Below the pieces are notes generated by a model. It worked only from the letters and a program-made list of their open reading frames with translations. It made no database searches and was not told the DNA's origin. DNA of 15,559 bases. Origin: Baffinella frigidus (lineage: Eukaryota > Cryptophyceae > Cryptomonadales > Baffinellaceae). Location of the stretch: the NCBI GenBank assembly GCA_026770585.1, contig MU646997.1, forward strand, positions 203,791-219,349. Reading direction: 5' to 3'. Made by a program: the position numbers and the translations under genes. Numbering within the stretch: position 1 is the first letter of the stretch; each line of letters opens with the position of its first letter. Shown here one piece after another: positions 1-6,904 of this stretch.

Positions 1-85
<85 letters not shown>
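1..85. repeat. (TA)n microsatellite
   Basis: An almost pure TA dinucleotide tract fills the window edge, so its full length cannot be seen. Confidence 0.97.
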
Positions 86-86
<1 letters not shown>

Positions 87-117
87 CTGGAGCTCACAAT
101 CTACACCGCAGCCGGGT

Positions 118-182
118 TCCTGGTACAAAACTTGGGGTTCGTCCTGGTACAAAACTTGGTTTTCGCCCTGGTACAAAGCTCG
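118..182. repeat. 24-bp minisatellite, about 2.7 units
   Basis: Units start at 118, 142 and 166, each built on CCTGGTACAAA followed by a TTGG/TTCG segment. Read on the minus strand this gives a repeated Ser-Phe-Val-Pro-Gly peptide, but that ORF also runs through the neighbouring transposon, so I do not treat it as protein coding. The CTGGTACAAAAC core recurs across the window (2198, 2209, 2932, 11921), usually near GTTGAC/GTCAAC stems. Confidence 0.9.
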
Positions 183-224
183 CTGGGTTTAGACAAGATT
201 CGTACCACCACGCCGTTCTGCTGT

Positions 225-350
225 CCACGCCAGAGTCTTGGAAGGGGTCGCCAAAAGTCAATTCCCTCTCAAGGCAGTGGTTTTCAAAAGTCCACAACCG
301 TGTCCTGACACGGTTGTAAAAATCCAACCCTCTCCTGCACTCTGGCGTGG
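225..350 (+). mobile_element. MITE family A, copy 1 (126 bp)
   Basis: The element is bounded by perfect terminal inverted repeats CCACGCCAGA / TCTGGCGTGG and flanked by GT on both sides (223-224, 351-352), a 2-bp target duplication. It has the same length as the copy at 1306-1431 and matches it in reverse orientation over at least 70 bp from the left end, including the AAAAGTCAATT and CAACCGTG internal blocks. It has no coding capacity, so it would be a non-autonomous element mobilised by a transposase not seen here. Confidence 0.9.
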
Positions 351-435
351 GTGCACACCTACAGCAGAACCTCCAGTACCCAAGGGCAACTGATATACAT
401 TGACGGCAAGCAACTCCAGTGCAAAAGGGCACACC

Positions 436-495
436 TAAAATACATTTATGGTAACTAAAATACATTTACGGTAACTAAAATACATTTATGGTACG
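436..495. repeat. 20-bp tandem repeat, three units
   Basis: Three consecutive copies of TAAAATACATTTAYGGTAAC start at 436, 456 and 476; the third diverges at its end. Looser relatives (AATACATTTAC, AAACACATGTATGG) continue to about 760, so this is the intact core of an older minisatellite. Confidence 0.93.
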
Positions 496-500
496 GGGGT

Positions 501-576
501 GGGGATAATAACCGCGGCGGCGGCCTCGGCATTATCCATGCGTGCAAAGACGAGCGGCAGCCGCTGCCAGACCACC
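501..576. repeat. GC-rich direct repeat, copy 1
   Basis: About 76 bp beginning GGGGATAATAACCGCGG, then a GGC run, CATTATCCATG, and CAAAGACGAGCGGCAG. It is nearly identical to 766-842, about 265 bp downstream, and a 24-bp remnant lies at 945-968. Both strands stay open through it, but the frames mostly reflect GGC triplets (Ala or Gly runs). I found no splice-site context that would make it a confident exon. Confidence 0.88.
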
Positions 577-765
577 GCCCTCTACAACACCACGGACAGC
601 TGCAATACATTTACACCACCCTCCAGTACAAACCGCGCAACTACAATACATGCACCGAAACGAGAATACATTTACGGCGCGAAACGCGCGTGTAAAAGGG
701 CAACTACAACACATTTACAGTAACTTAAATACATTTACCTCACAACTAAAACACATGTATGGCCA

Positions 766-842
766 GGGGATAACAACCGCGGCGGCGGCGGCGGCATTAT
801 CCATGAGCGCAAAGACGAGCGGCAGGCGCTGCCAGACCACCA
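766..842. repeat. GC-rich direct repeat, copy 2
   Basis: Partner of 501-576, differing mainly in the length of the GGC run and a few substitutions (ATGAGCGCAAAGACGAGCGG). In this copy the + frame from 542 continues to 1018, giving a 158-residue ORF of Ala/Thr/Ser-rich low-complexity sequence. I consider this repeat-driven rather than a gene. Confidence 0.88.
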
Positions 843-979
843 CGCCGTTGCCCGCCCCAGGGATGTTCACCGTCCGCCCTGTTTGGGGTGTTGATGGTTT
901 CGTCAACTTGAGAATAGTCTGTCAAATAACATGTGGCAGCGCTAGACGAGGGGCAGCCGCTGCCAGACGTTTTTATCGT

Positions 980-1305
980 TTAGGGTTCAGGGTTTCGGGA
1001 TCAGGGGTTAGGGTTTAGGGGTTCGCTGCTAGACTACCGCGCCGGGGTTGGCCCGCGCCGGGGTTGGTCACCGTCCAGAAAAATAATCAGTACACAGTAA
1101 ACAGTAAACAGTAAACACTTACACGAACCCCCAAACAGAACGGTGACCATCCTACACGCGACGCGAGTCATCTGCAACCTCCTCGAATTCAGGAGTTGAG
1201 CGTAGGTATTGGCTACGTGTAATCGGAATTGAGGACACGCACGGCCCCTAGGGTGGTCCTATTCTCCTACGACACCACACGAAGGGCCCCTCTCGACCGT
1301 GCCCA
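980..1305. repeat. Reversed heptamer remnant, then low-information DNA
   Basis: 980-1023 carries degenerate TTTAGGG-type units (TTAGGGTTCAGGGTTTCGGG). 1089-1117 has a short AGTAAAC tandem repeat, and 1033-1062 has a CGCCGGGGTTGG duplication. The rest of 1120-1305 shows no gene, hairpin or repeat that I can support. Confidence 0.75.
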
Positions 1306-1431
1306 CCACGCCAGAGTGAAGCAGGGGGTTGATTTTTTCAAATCGCGTTTAAACACGGTTGTTGGCTTTTGAAAAACACTGCCTTGAAGGGAAATTGACT
1401 TTTGGCGCCCCCTTCGAAGACTCTGGCGTGG
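1306..1431 (-). mobile_element. MITE family A, copy 2 (126 bp, inverted)
   Basis: Ends are CCACGCCAGA and TCTGGCGTGG, here extended by one pairing base each side. Flanks are CA and TA, so the 2-bp duplication seen in the other copies is imperfect here. Its reverse complement matches 225-350 closely (CCACGCCAGAGTCTT, CGCCAAAAGTCAATT, CAAGGCAGTG, ACAACCGTG). Confidence 0.9.
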
Positions 1432-1439
1432 TACCCTAG

Positions 1440-1507
1440 TCGAATACATTATGGGTCCATACAACATGGGACCCTCGAGACGGTCGTCATCGAGAACTGG
1501 TCCATGG
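1440..1507 (+). CDS. Candidate exon end with canonical donor, copy 1
   Basis: The stretch ending GAGAACTGGTCCATG is followed by GTAAGG, a textbook 5' splice site. The sister sequence at 1695-1726 ends GAGAACTCGTCCATC|GTGAGG. One frame reads TVVIENWSM here and VVIENSSI in the sister; an alternative frame reads GRHRELVH and GGHRELVH, so the frame is unresolved. A possible acceptor is CCCTAG at 1434-1439. Function is unknown, and the intron side was later hit by the element ending at 1686. Confidence 0.4.
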
Positions 1508-1519
1508 TAAGGGTGACCA

Positions 1520-1686
1520 TCACGCTGACAGACTATTCTCAAGTTGACATCCTGGCACTGCGGTACAAAATCCGTCAACGTTCGCGCGGGAAAGAGCCCC
1601 GGCTCACCAAATTGCAGAGTCCAAATTGGAGAGTAAAAATCGGTGAGTCCAAATTGGAGAGTCCAAATAGACAGAGGCAGAGGTAG
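1520..1686. mobile_element. Family C element, left end eroded
   Basis: The right part shows CCGGCTCACCAAATT and ends CAGAGGCAGAGGTAG, matching the right ends of 3083-3221 and 4982-5114. The inner core, CAGACTATTCTCAAGTTGAC then CGGTACAAAATCCGTCAAC, is the recurrent GTTGAC hairpin. The expected left terminus CTAGCTCTG is absent, so the exact start is uncertain. 1617-1666 contains extra short duplications of GAGTCCAAATTGGAGA. Confidence 0.65.
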
Positions 1687-1694
1687 GACCTTGG

Positions 1695-1726
1695 AGGTCA
1701 ACGGTGGTCATCGAGAACTCGTCCAT
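1695..1726 (+). pseudogene. Candidate exon end, copy 2
   Basis: Near-identical to the exon end at about 1476-1507 (GGTCATCGAGAACTSGTCCAT), again ending at a GT donor (GTGAGG). It lies directly downstream of the family C element and upstream of the repeated unit at 1728. It could be a second real exon or a duplicated decoy; no single frame is clearly favoured. Confidence 0.35.
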
Positions 1727-1727
1727 C

Positions 1728-2287
1728 GTGAGGGTGACCAGCACCCCTTGCGTCGAGACCACCTCCAGCCCAATCACGTCGGGCAGCGGCATCTGCTCAC
1801 AAGAGCGGCGAAAACGACATTTACTCGACGATTCCCAACATTCAGGCCTCATTCTTTCCCGCAGTTTTCTGTGAAAAAGTGTGCTAGGATGGAGGCCGGG
1901 TTAGTCAACCAACACGCCTTGCGTGGAGACCGCCTCCAGCCCAATCTCGTTAGAAAAGGGGGCAGTATCTGGCCCCTTGATTAAGTCCTGAAGTCAACCT
2001 TTTGGGGGTTTGACCATCACTTGACCAAATCACGTCGGGCAGCGGCATCCGCGAAGAGGCGCGAAAACGATTTCAGGAGGAGCAACCCCACACCTGCAGA
2101 TAAATGACGGCATCTGCCAACAAAAGCAGATAAAACCAGACTTATTTTTGGGGAGAGTGCCAGTACGACCGTTGACTGATTTGATGGCTTTCTGGTACCG
2201 TCCTGGTACAAAACCTGCCCGGGTTGGTCAAACGTCACGCCTTGCGTCGACACCACCTCCAGCCCAATCAAGTCGGGGAGCGGCATC
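1728..2287. repeat. Cluster of a dispersed ACGCCTTGCGTCGAGACC unit
   Basis: The unit runs CACGCCTTGCGTCGAGAC, CACCTCCAGCCCAATCACG, TCGGGCAGCGGCATCTGC, then AAGAGCGGCGAAAACGA. Copies or parts are at 1738-1820, 1912-1950, 2030-2072 and 2232-2287, with further parts at 2963-3008 and 3224-3250. The spaced copies keep one frame open (TPCVETTSSPITSGSG) as well as others, so it may be duplicated exon or plain repeat. The last copy here is cut off by the element starting at 2288. Confidence 0.75.
2208..2254. repeat. Direct repeat (partner 2930-2977)
   Basis: CCTGGTACAAAACCTGCCCGG, GTTGGTCAA, then CGTCACGCCTTGCGTCG recurs at 2930-2977 with only a few changes. It joins the recurrent GGTACAAAA motif to the CACGCCTTGCGTC unit, so the two were duplicated together. 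Confidence 0.85.
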
Positions 2288-2439
2288 TAGAGCGGCGTGC
2301 AGAGATGTTTGCTGCCGAAATCATCAAACATTAAATGAAATATTTTCACAGGTAAAAGTCGCGACGTTTTTGTACCAGAGCCGTCAACTAATACTATTTA
2401 CCATGATTTCCGTAGCCAACTTCTCTGCACACCGTGTTA
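2288..2439. mobile_element. MITE family B, copy (152 bp)
   Basis: The left end TAGAGCGGCGTGCAGAGATG pairs with the right end, whose reverse complement is TAACACGGTGTGCAGAGAAG; similarity continues inward for about 35 bp. The centre has CGACGTTTTTGTACCAGAGCCGTCAAC, the GTTGAC-type motif. It interrupts the ACGCCTTGCGTC unit after GGCATC. No clean target duplication is visible. Confidence 0.8.
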
Positions 2440-2451
2440 GCGTTCGAGGAA

Positions 2452-2600
2452 CCGCTATCGAGGCAACACGGGGTTCATTTAAAAGCCAGGACCGGAAATC
2501 CGGTCTCAGCTTTTTCCTTTTAAAAGTCCATTTCCCTTGGAATTCAGGTGAATTTTTAAAAAATACTTTTAAATTGAATCACGTCCTCGCTCGGCAGCGG
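2452..2600 (+). mobile_element. Family E element, copy 1 (149 bp)
   Basis: Starts CCGCTATCGAGGCA and ends CCTCGCTCGGCAGCGG, giving imperfect terminal inverted repeats (CCGCTRYCGAG). It matches 12109-12256 over its whole length, including GGTCTCAGCTTTTTC, TTTTAAAAGTCCATTTC and AATTGAATCACGTCCTCG. No coding sequence. The two copies, about 9.7 kb apart in the same orientation, establish it as a discrete mobile repeat. Confidence 0.85.
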
Positions 2601-2705
2601 ATTCACTTAAGTTGCGGCACCCGCACTGTCGAGCCCTCTCTGGACGCATCAAGTTGACGGCTCGACGCCCTAAGTTCAATAAAACCTCTTCTCCCTGCAA
2701 ACAAG

Positions 2706-2830
2706 CCACGCCAGAGGAATCGAAACATCCACTTTTGACATTTTCAGGGGGAACCCCTTGAATACTTAATTCAAACGCGTAGAATCTGACATGGATAAGG
2801 CGTCGCTTTCCCTCGATCAATCTGGCGTGG
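2706..2830 (+). mobile_element. MITE family A, copy 3 (125 bp)
   Basis: Perfect CCACGCCAGA / TCTGGCGTGG ends with AG duplicated on both sides (2704-2705, 2831-2832). The interior shares CGAAACATCCACTTTTGACAT and AGGCGTCG with the copy at 13902-14027, forming a subfamily distinct from the two copies at 225 and 1306. Confidence 0.9.
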
Positions 2831-2929
2831 AGCGGTGAACACATAACTTGTTGGTGCGCCCCCCCCCCGGGTGTGACTGTTGACTAATTCGGGGGGGTTC
2901 GGTAATACGCCTGCCAGGTTTAGTTAACT

Positions 2930-3010
2930 CCTGATACAAAAACCTGCCCGGGTTAGTCAACCGTCACGCCTTGCGTCGCCATCTGCTCTACCTGAATCAC
3001 GCCCGCTTTT
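2930..3010. repeat. Direct repeat (partner 2208-2287)
   Basis: Second copy of the GGTACAAAACCTGCCCGG plus ACGCCTTGCGTCG segment, followed by a shortened GCCATCTGCTCTAC. Just upstream are a C9 homopolymer (about 2860-2868) and a GGGGGGTTCGG stretch with nothing else recognisable. Confidence 0.82.
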
Positions 3011-3082
3011 CAAATCTGTTGGCCACACAGAAACAATGAATCAATGCCAAAACGGATAGGTACCGGGAGCGGTGTCAGAATC

Positions 3083-3221
3083 CTAGCTCTGCCTCCCTCG
3101 GGTTGACAGACTGTTCTCAAGTTGACATGCTGGGTCTGCGGTACAAATTGGTGCACTTTGGAGCGGGAAAGCGCCCGGGCTCGCCAAATTAGGGAGCCCA
3201 CATAGACTGAGACAGAGCTAG
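3083..3221. mobile_element. Family C element with perfect 5-bp TSD (139 bp)
   Basis: Terminal repeats CTAGCTCTG / CAGAGCTAG are exact, and GAATC is duplicated on both sides (3078-3082, 3222-3226). Inside is CAGACTGTTCTCAAGTTGAC, CTGCGGTACAAATTGG and CCGGGCTCGCCAAATT. The same ends and a 5-bp duplication recur at 11105-11262 and 12753-12908. No transposase is present, so I call it non-autonomous and leave the superfamily open. Confidence 0.9.
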
Positions 3222-3223
3222 GA

Positions 3224-3900
3224 ATCTGCAAACAAGCGGCGAAAACGAAACTTATCGAATACCAAGAAAGCCGAATTCGTTCAGAGGTTGGGCTCAGGGA
3301 GAGCCCAGCACCGATGGGCCAAACCTGGTTGGTTCTGTACCACGACGATAACTAAACCGAGGAAGTTTTGTACCAGGAATGTCTCTGTTTAGTCTACTGT
3401 CCTGGGACTCTCGGTCCGCCAGGACTCTCAAGTGGAATTGCTGAATTCGTTTCGCAAGGTCGATTTGTACGAGAGAGTTGCCCGGATCAAAGGTCGATTT
3501 GCACCATGAGTTGCCCTGATCGGGGCACCTCCCTGGGTCAAATCGACCTTTGGAAACGAGCACGGAAAATCCTCTTCGGAGTCCTGGTGGAAGGTTCTCA
3601 CCCCCAGAAACGACAGGGGGGAAAGCAGTCCCAAATCCCTGCTGTTTCCAGCAGTTTTCTGGGATTCCCAGCCAGCTACCCAGCGTACATGCTTGGGCAC
3701 CCACGAACGGACGCTCCAGTTTCAGTCAACGACCTGTTGTCAAGCTCCCTCTGCCCAAGTTCGTGGAACTTGTTTCCCACGCAGACACCCGAAACTGGAC
3801 TTGCCCGGTCTAGTTTCTGGATTGGAGCGAGACAGAGCCTGTCAGGGGGGAGGCCACGAACGATGCAAGTGCCTGAGCTGTAGGGAGGCTGCAACGAACC
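3224..3900. other. Mostly unique stretch with local repeats
   Basis: 3224-3250 is a fragment of the ATCTGCAAACAAGCGGCGAAAACGA unit. 3449-3467 and 3539-3557 form an inverted repeat (GCAAGGTCGATTTG / CAAATCGACCTTTGG) enclosing two direct copies of AAGGTCGATTTG plus GAGTTGCCCKGATC (3456-3488, 3490-3523). Frames on both strands are open (a 171-residue + frame at 3368-3883), but none is supported by a repeat copy, splice site or recognised motif, so I list no gene. Confidence 0.6.
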
Positions 3901-4305
3901 TTGTCCTTGGCCGCTGGCGGCCCAGCCGTGGAACTCGCCATCCGCAAAAACGAGGGAGAAAGCGCGCCCTTCCTCAACACCGGCGCCAACCCCCTCCCCC
4001 CCGCGCCGCCTTGCGACGAGACACCGCGCACCGCCAGAGGGCGCGCTTGGAAGGAGGTCCCGCGGACGGTCGTCAGGGTGCTAAAGCCCGAGGCGCGGGA
4101 GGCTTGGATGACAAGCACGACGGCCGAGAAAACCGGCGGCGAAAGCCGGGATGCGAGCATGATTCAACGGCGTGCAGTTCCCTGCGGACCGGCAACTGCT
4201 CCAGCGAAAGGCCTCGCTTTTCGCTTTTCGAGCTACAGAGCGAGCCCTGTGCAAGCGCAAGAACGGAGGCCGAGCAAGTTCTTGCTCCGTCTCCCCCAAA
4301 AATGA
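3901..4305 (+). CDS. Hypothetical GC-rich ORF or exon
   Basis: A 134-residue open frame in a clearly GC-rich island. The peptide is mixed and non-repetitive for its first 85 residues (VELAIRKNEGESAPF, then a Pro-rich patch, then ARGRAWKEVPRTVVRV), which is more protein-like than most frames here. An overlapping 208-residue frame (3693-4319) is strongly Arg-rich and looks like a GC-driven shadow. I see no domain, acceptor or donor that fixes its limits and do not recognise it. The ATG may be internal to an exon. Confidence 0.3.
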   Translation: MSLAAGGPAVELAIRKNEGESAPFLNTGANPLPPAPPCDETPRTARGRAWKEVPRTVVRVLKPEAREAWMTSTTAEKTGGESRDASMIQRRAVPCGPATAPAKGLAFRFSSYRASPVQAQERRPSKFLLRLPQK

Positions 4306-4308
4306 AAA

Positions 4309-4355
4309 TTCACCCATAAGTCAACTGATCGTCGGTGCAGTTGACTTTTGGTGAA
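4309..4355. repeat. Hairpin with GTCAAC/GTTGAC arms
   Basis: TTCACCCATAAGTCAACTG pairs with CAGTTGACTTTTGGTGAA across a 10-nt loop; the inner 10 bp are perfect. It belongs to the recurrent GTTGAC-stem class and may be the smallest element of that type. Confidence 0.8.
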
Positions 4356-4550
4356 ATGTTCGTTCGTTCCTGTCCGTTTGATTTTACAAGGCGATGGGGA
4401 TCTGAAGGGACGAAGGAGGAGGCTAGCTGTGGTCATTGACCTTCAGGCGAGGGTCGGGAGGGGGTCGGTTAGTTCAAACCGCGGGGTCCAGGATTTGGGG
4501 GTTCCTTGGCCTGGTTACCAAGGGCGAAAAGGCTCGATTTCAGGGGCGGG

Positions 4551-4679
4551 ATGTCTGCGACGGGGGGGCCCTCCACGAGCTTTCGTGGGGCGCTCGGCGC
4601 CACGCTAAAGAAGCCAGCCGAGAAGGAGGTGCAGGCGGCGCCCCTCCCGCAGGTCGTCAAGGTCGTGTCACCAGCAAAG
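4551..4679 (+). CDS. Candidate first or early exon, basic Ala/Pro-rich protein start
   Basis: An acceptor-like TTTCAG ends at 4543, followed by GGGCGGGATGTCTGCG, whose ATG opens a frame reading MSATGGPSTSFRGALGATL, then KKPAEKEVQAAPLP, then VVKVVSPAK. I end it at AAAG|GTGACC (4680), a fair donor, but the frame stays open to 4904, and CAAG|GTCGTG at 4662 is an alternative donor. The peptide resembles the flexible, Lys/Pro/Ala-rich N-terminus of many cytoskeletal proteins, but no domain is identifiable. It precedes the more convincing exons downstream on the same strand, so it could be their 5' end. Confidence 0.4.
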
Positions 4680-4749
4680 GTGACCCCGCCCGCTCATTTT
4701 GGAATGCAAGGGACGACTGCCGGCAGCCTAAGAAGCCGCCCAGTGACTG

Positions 4750-4770
4750 TTTTACGCCGCGGGCGTAAAA
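4750..4770. repeat. Perfect 9-bp hairpin
   Basis: TTTTACGCC and GGCGTAAAA are separated by 3 nt. There is no T-run or context to make it a terminator; its role is unknown. Confidence 0.7.
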
Positions 4771-4929
4771 TGCCATCCCAGCGCTCGCATGTCACGGTTC
4801 ACCGCACGTTCTTCAGGCTCTGCTGCAAGCTATGGTTCATTGCGCGAATGCAGGACGCCGCTGACAGCACTCTACACACTGAACCCTCAACCCTGAACCC
4901 CTAAAGCTAGGAGAGTCGGGGCTCAGTCC

Positions 4930-4967
4930 TCACCTCTCTCCCTGCACCTCCCGTTCCCTTCCCGCAG
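4930..4967 (+). promoter_or_regulatory. Strong 3' splice-site-like polypyrimidine tract
   Basis: CACCTCTCTCCCTGC through CCCGTTCCCTTCCCGCAG is a long pyrimidine tract ending in CAG. The exon that should follow (TCGTTCTATTAAAC) is cut after about 14 nt by the element at 4982, so any exon using it is disrupted. Confidence 0.55.
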
Positions 4968-4981
4968 TCGTTCTATTAAAC

Positions 4982-5114
4982 GGCGCCTTCTCTGGTTGAC
5001 CGACTATTCCCAACTGACATGATGAGATGGGTATAATAAAAAAGTCAACTTTGCAGCAGAAAACAGCCCGGGCTCACCGAATTGGCCTGTCCAAACAGAC
5101 TGAGACAGATCTAA
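4982..5114. mobile_element. Family C element, TAAAC target duplication (133 bp)
   Basis: TAAAC flanks both sides (4977-4981, 5115-5119). The right part (CCCGGGCTCACCGAATTGG, CAGACTGAGACAGATCTAA) and the inner GGTTGACCGACTATTCCCAAC match the copies at 3083 and 1520. The left terminus has decayed from CTAGCTCTG, so this is an older insertion. It lies 14 bp past the acceptor at 4967. Confidence 0.75.
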
Positions 5115-5142
5115 TAAACAGCCGTCTCCCATCCTAGTTTAG

Positions 5143-5318
5143 GAAACCCTCAACCCTCAACCCTAAACCCTAAACCCTCAACCCTAAACCCCAAACCCTA
5201 AACCCCACACCCCACACCCCAAACCACGGGTTTCCACACCCCAAACCCAAAACCTCAAACCCCAAATCCCAACCCCCAAACCCCACAACCCACACACCAA
5301 ACCCCAAAACCTACCCTA
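5143..5318. repeat. Degenerate CCCTAAA heptamer array
   Basis: Units of AACCCTA, AACCCTC, CCCCAAA and ACACCCC run in about 7-bp register and end in CCTACACCAG, which serves as the acceptor of the next exon-like island. It therefore has the position of an intron body. Confidence 0.92.
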
Positions 5319-5324
5319 CACCAG

Positions 5325-5393
5325 GCGGACCTCCGAGAGAAAATCGCCTCCCAGCTCAGCACCACCCTTTCCCAAACATTTCCCCAAATATCA
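5325..5393 (+). pseudogene. Duplicate exon, copy 1 (ADLR-EKIAS type)
   Basis: Directly after TACACCAG the frame reads ADLREKIASQLSTTLSQ. This matches the exon at 5707 (ADLRREKIASRLSTIED) with the same acceptor phase. Similarity fades after about 17 residues, and the frame meets a stop soon after entering the element at 5411. I read it as a decayed or alternative duplicate of the downstream exon. Confidence 0.6.
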
Positions 5394-5410
5394 AGCTCGC
5401 GTCCAGGTTG

Positions 5411-5581
5411 GTAGAGCGCTGTGCCGAGAAGTTGGCCACCGGAAAATTGGAAAATGGGAAAATTGGAGCCATTTTGTCATTTTTGGAGATTTTTTTGAAT
5501 TTCTCAAAAGTTGACAAAATGGCTCCAACTTTTCAATTTTCCATTATTTCTCGTGGCCAACTTCTCTGCACAGCGCTCTAC
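5411..5581. mobile_element. MITE family B, long hairpin copy (171 bp)
   Basis: GTAGAGCGCTGTGC at the left and GCACAGCGCTCTAC at the right are exact complements. Pairing continues through GAGAAGTTGGCCAC to GGAGCCATTTTGTCA, about 70 bp per arm, so nearly the whole element folds as one hairpin. It sits between the two copies of the ADLR exon. Any transcript crossing it would carry a long double-stranded stem. Confidence 0.93.
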
Positions 5582-5706
5582 GAGAGCTGGTCACGTCCCC
5601 CACGGTTGACGCGCGGGAACGCGTCCAATCCCCGAGAAAAAAACTTCAAAAGAGGATGTACGCGCCCACTTGGTGATTTTTAACCGATTCCGCCTTTTCC
5701 CACCAG

Positions 5707-5853
5707 GCGGACCTGCGGCGGGAGAAAATCGCGTCGCGCCTCTCCACGATCGAAGACGCCTTTTCCCAGCACAGAGACAATGGCTCCAACGCCACGCACC
5801 GCTCCTACGAGCTCGGGCTCCCTGCGCGCTCCGCGCACTTTGACGAGCTCGCC
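5707..5853 (+). CDS. Phase-0 exon, charged helical protein
   Basis: This is one of the clearest exons. Pyrimidine-rich CCTTTTCCCACCAG precedes GCGGAC, and the frame stays open for 49 codons to CTCGCC|GTAAAC, so both boundaries are phase 0. The peptide begins ADLRREKIASRLSTIEDAF, a charged, helix-favouring stretch suited to a coiled coil, followed by a more polar part (SQHRDNGSNATHRSYELG) and SAHFDELA. Base composition is far more GC-rich than the intron-like heptamer DNA on both sides. It is duplicated upstream (5325), and its 3' end is duplicated at 6020. I do not recognise the protein family. Confidence 0.65.
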
Positions 5854-5908
5854 GTAAACCCTACACCCCAACCCCTACACCCCAACCCCTAAACCCCAAA
5901 CCCCAAAC
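5854..5908. repeat. Heptamer array beginning at the exon donor
   Basis: GTAAACCCTACACCCCAACCC: the donor GT is fused directly to the CCCTAAA-type repeat, so the repeat provides intron start sequence. 5909-6018 between arrays has no identifiable feature. Confidence 0.88.
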
Positions 5909-6019
5909 TAATCCGGGAACCAGTGTTTTCTTTCAAGCTGGCTGGCATCGAAAATTTCCACACACATGGTCACGTCCCAGAGCATTTGTGCTGTACATTT
6001 CGTTCAGATTTTGAGCGCG

Positions 6020-6046
6020 CTCCGCGCACTTTGACGAGCTCGCCAT
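6020..6046 (+). pseudogene. Duplicated exon 3' end with lost donor
   Basis: CTCCGCGCACTTTGACGAGC repeats the end of the 5707-5853 exon. It is followed by ATAAACCCTACA where the original has GTAAACCCTACA, so the duplication spans the exon/intron border and the donor GT has become AT. Confidence 0.75.
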
Positions 6047-6262
6047 AAACCCTACACCCTAAAACCTACACCCAAAACGCTAAAACTAAACCCTAGACCC
6101 TAAACCCTATGCCCTGAACCTAAACCCCAAACCCCAACCCTAAACCTTAACCCTAAACCCTAAACCCTATACCTAAACCCTAAACCCTAATCCCTAAACC
6201 CCTTACCCCATACTTCAAACCCCACCCCCCAAACCCCAAACCCCAAACCCCAAACCCCAACC
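6047..6262. repeat. Long degenerate CCCTAAA array
   Basis: Includes short perfect runs (CCCTAAACCCTA) and variants CCCCAAA, CCCTAAT and CCTACAC. It follows the decayed exon end at 6020-6046 just as the array at 5854 follows the intact one. Confidence 0.93.
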
Positions 6263-6277
6263 TCATCCAGCAACATC

Positions 6278-6508
6278 AACTAAATGAAAATGGGCAACGA
6301 AATGTACTACACAGCACGCTCATACGAGTAATAGTGCCGCAGAAGGCTCATACTAGTAATACTCAAGCAATTTTGCATTAAATTTTGTTGCCCATTTCCA
6401 TTCAACTACATTTCGTTGCCCACTTCCATTGATTTAGTTTCGTTGCGCTCTTCCATTCAATTCCGTTGCCCATTTCCATTCAATTCCCCACGTCCATTCA
6501 ATTCCCGG
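6278..6508. repeat. Inverted repeat plus 25-bp TTGCCCATTTCCATTC tandem repeat
   Basis: 6282-6306 (ATGAAAATGGGCAACGAAAT) is inverted relative to 6377-6407, around two direct copies of GCTCATACKAGTAATA (6318-6332, 6346-6360). From about 6386 the unit TTCGTTGCCCATTTCCATTC repeats four to five times with increasing divergence, running into the acceptor at 6519. This is an intron-like repeat with no ORF of interest. Confidence 0.85.
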
Positions 6509-6519
6509 ATTGCACGCAG

Positions 6520-6630
6520 GTGCTCCTGCAACGCTGCGACTGGACGGACGTCGGGGCGAGAACGGATGGAAAAGCGAGCACCAAACTCGCCAGGAGGCTG
6601 CGCGACCCCCTCGCTGCGATGCGCCGGTCT
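6520..6630 (+). CDS. Candidate exon (VLLQRCDW)
   Basis: Follows GGATTGCACGCAG|. Phase 0 gives VLLQRCDWTDVGARTDGK, then ASTKLARRLRDPLAAMRR, in a GC-rich island. No clear donor fixes the end; GCGCCG|GTCTCG at about 6624 is one option. Part of it (CCTCGCTGCGATGYGCCGG) recurs at 7108-7130 beside a GTTGAC element, which could mean exon duplication or that this is itself repeat. Unrecognised. Confidence 0.35.
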
Positions 6631-6668
6631 CGTCCTGTCTTTAGACCGGTCAGCTACGGTTTAGACCG

Positions 6669-6805
6669 GTCGCCTAAGGGATTCTATCTCAGATTTTGGC
6701 TTGGCGTTGGGGAGCTATTTCGTACACTTCGGGTTTAAAATAACAGGGTGTGTACCGAAAACTATTTAGATGGACGCTTTTGCGAAATAGAATCTGTTAG
6801 GTGAC
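6669..6805. mobile_element. Inverted-repeat element with CCG flanks (137 bp)
   Basis: Left GTCGCCTAAGGGATTCTATC and right GATTC-complement GAATCTGTTAGGTGAC pair at about 18 of 22 positions, and CCG lies on both sides (6666-6668, 6806-6808). Single copy here, so less certain than the multi-copy families. The left border overlaps a short duplication of TTTAGACCGGTC (6640-6670). Confidence 0.6.
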
Positions 6806-6904
6806 CCGAGGAGGTCTGCCCGAAAAACTGGGTGCACGAAGCTCGCGCGGACCACTTAGCAGCGGCCCAGGTCCTTCCCCCCCGGATATCCGGGGGAGAT
6901 GCGG

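Noticed and set aside
94-465. Minus-strand 123-residue ORF
   Set aside because: It runs through the 24-bp minisatellite and a complete MITE with target duplication, so its openness is accidental.
1267-1701. Minus-strand 144-residue ORF
   Set aside because: Spans a family A MITE and a family C element; no splice or copy support.
3693-4319. 208-residue + strand ORF
   Set aside because: Arg/Pro-rich composition expected from an off-frame read of GC-rich DNA; no copy, domain or splice support.
5408-5683. Plus-strand 91-residue ORF
   Set aside because: Mostly the family B hairpin element.
5143-6262. CRISPR array
   Set aside because: The repeats are contiguous 7-mers without unique spacers.
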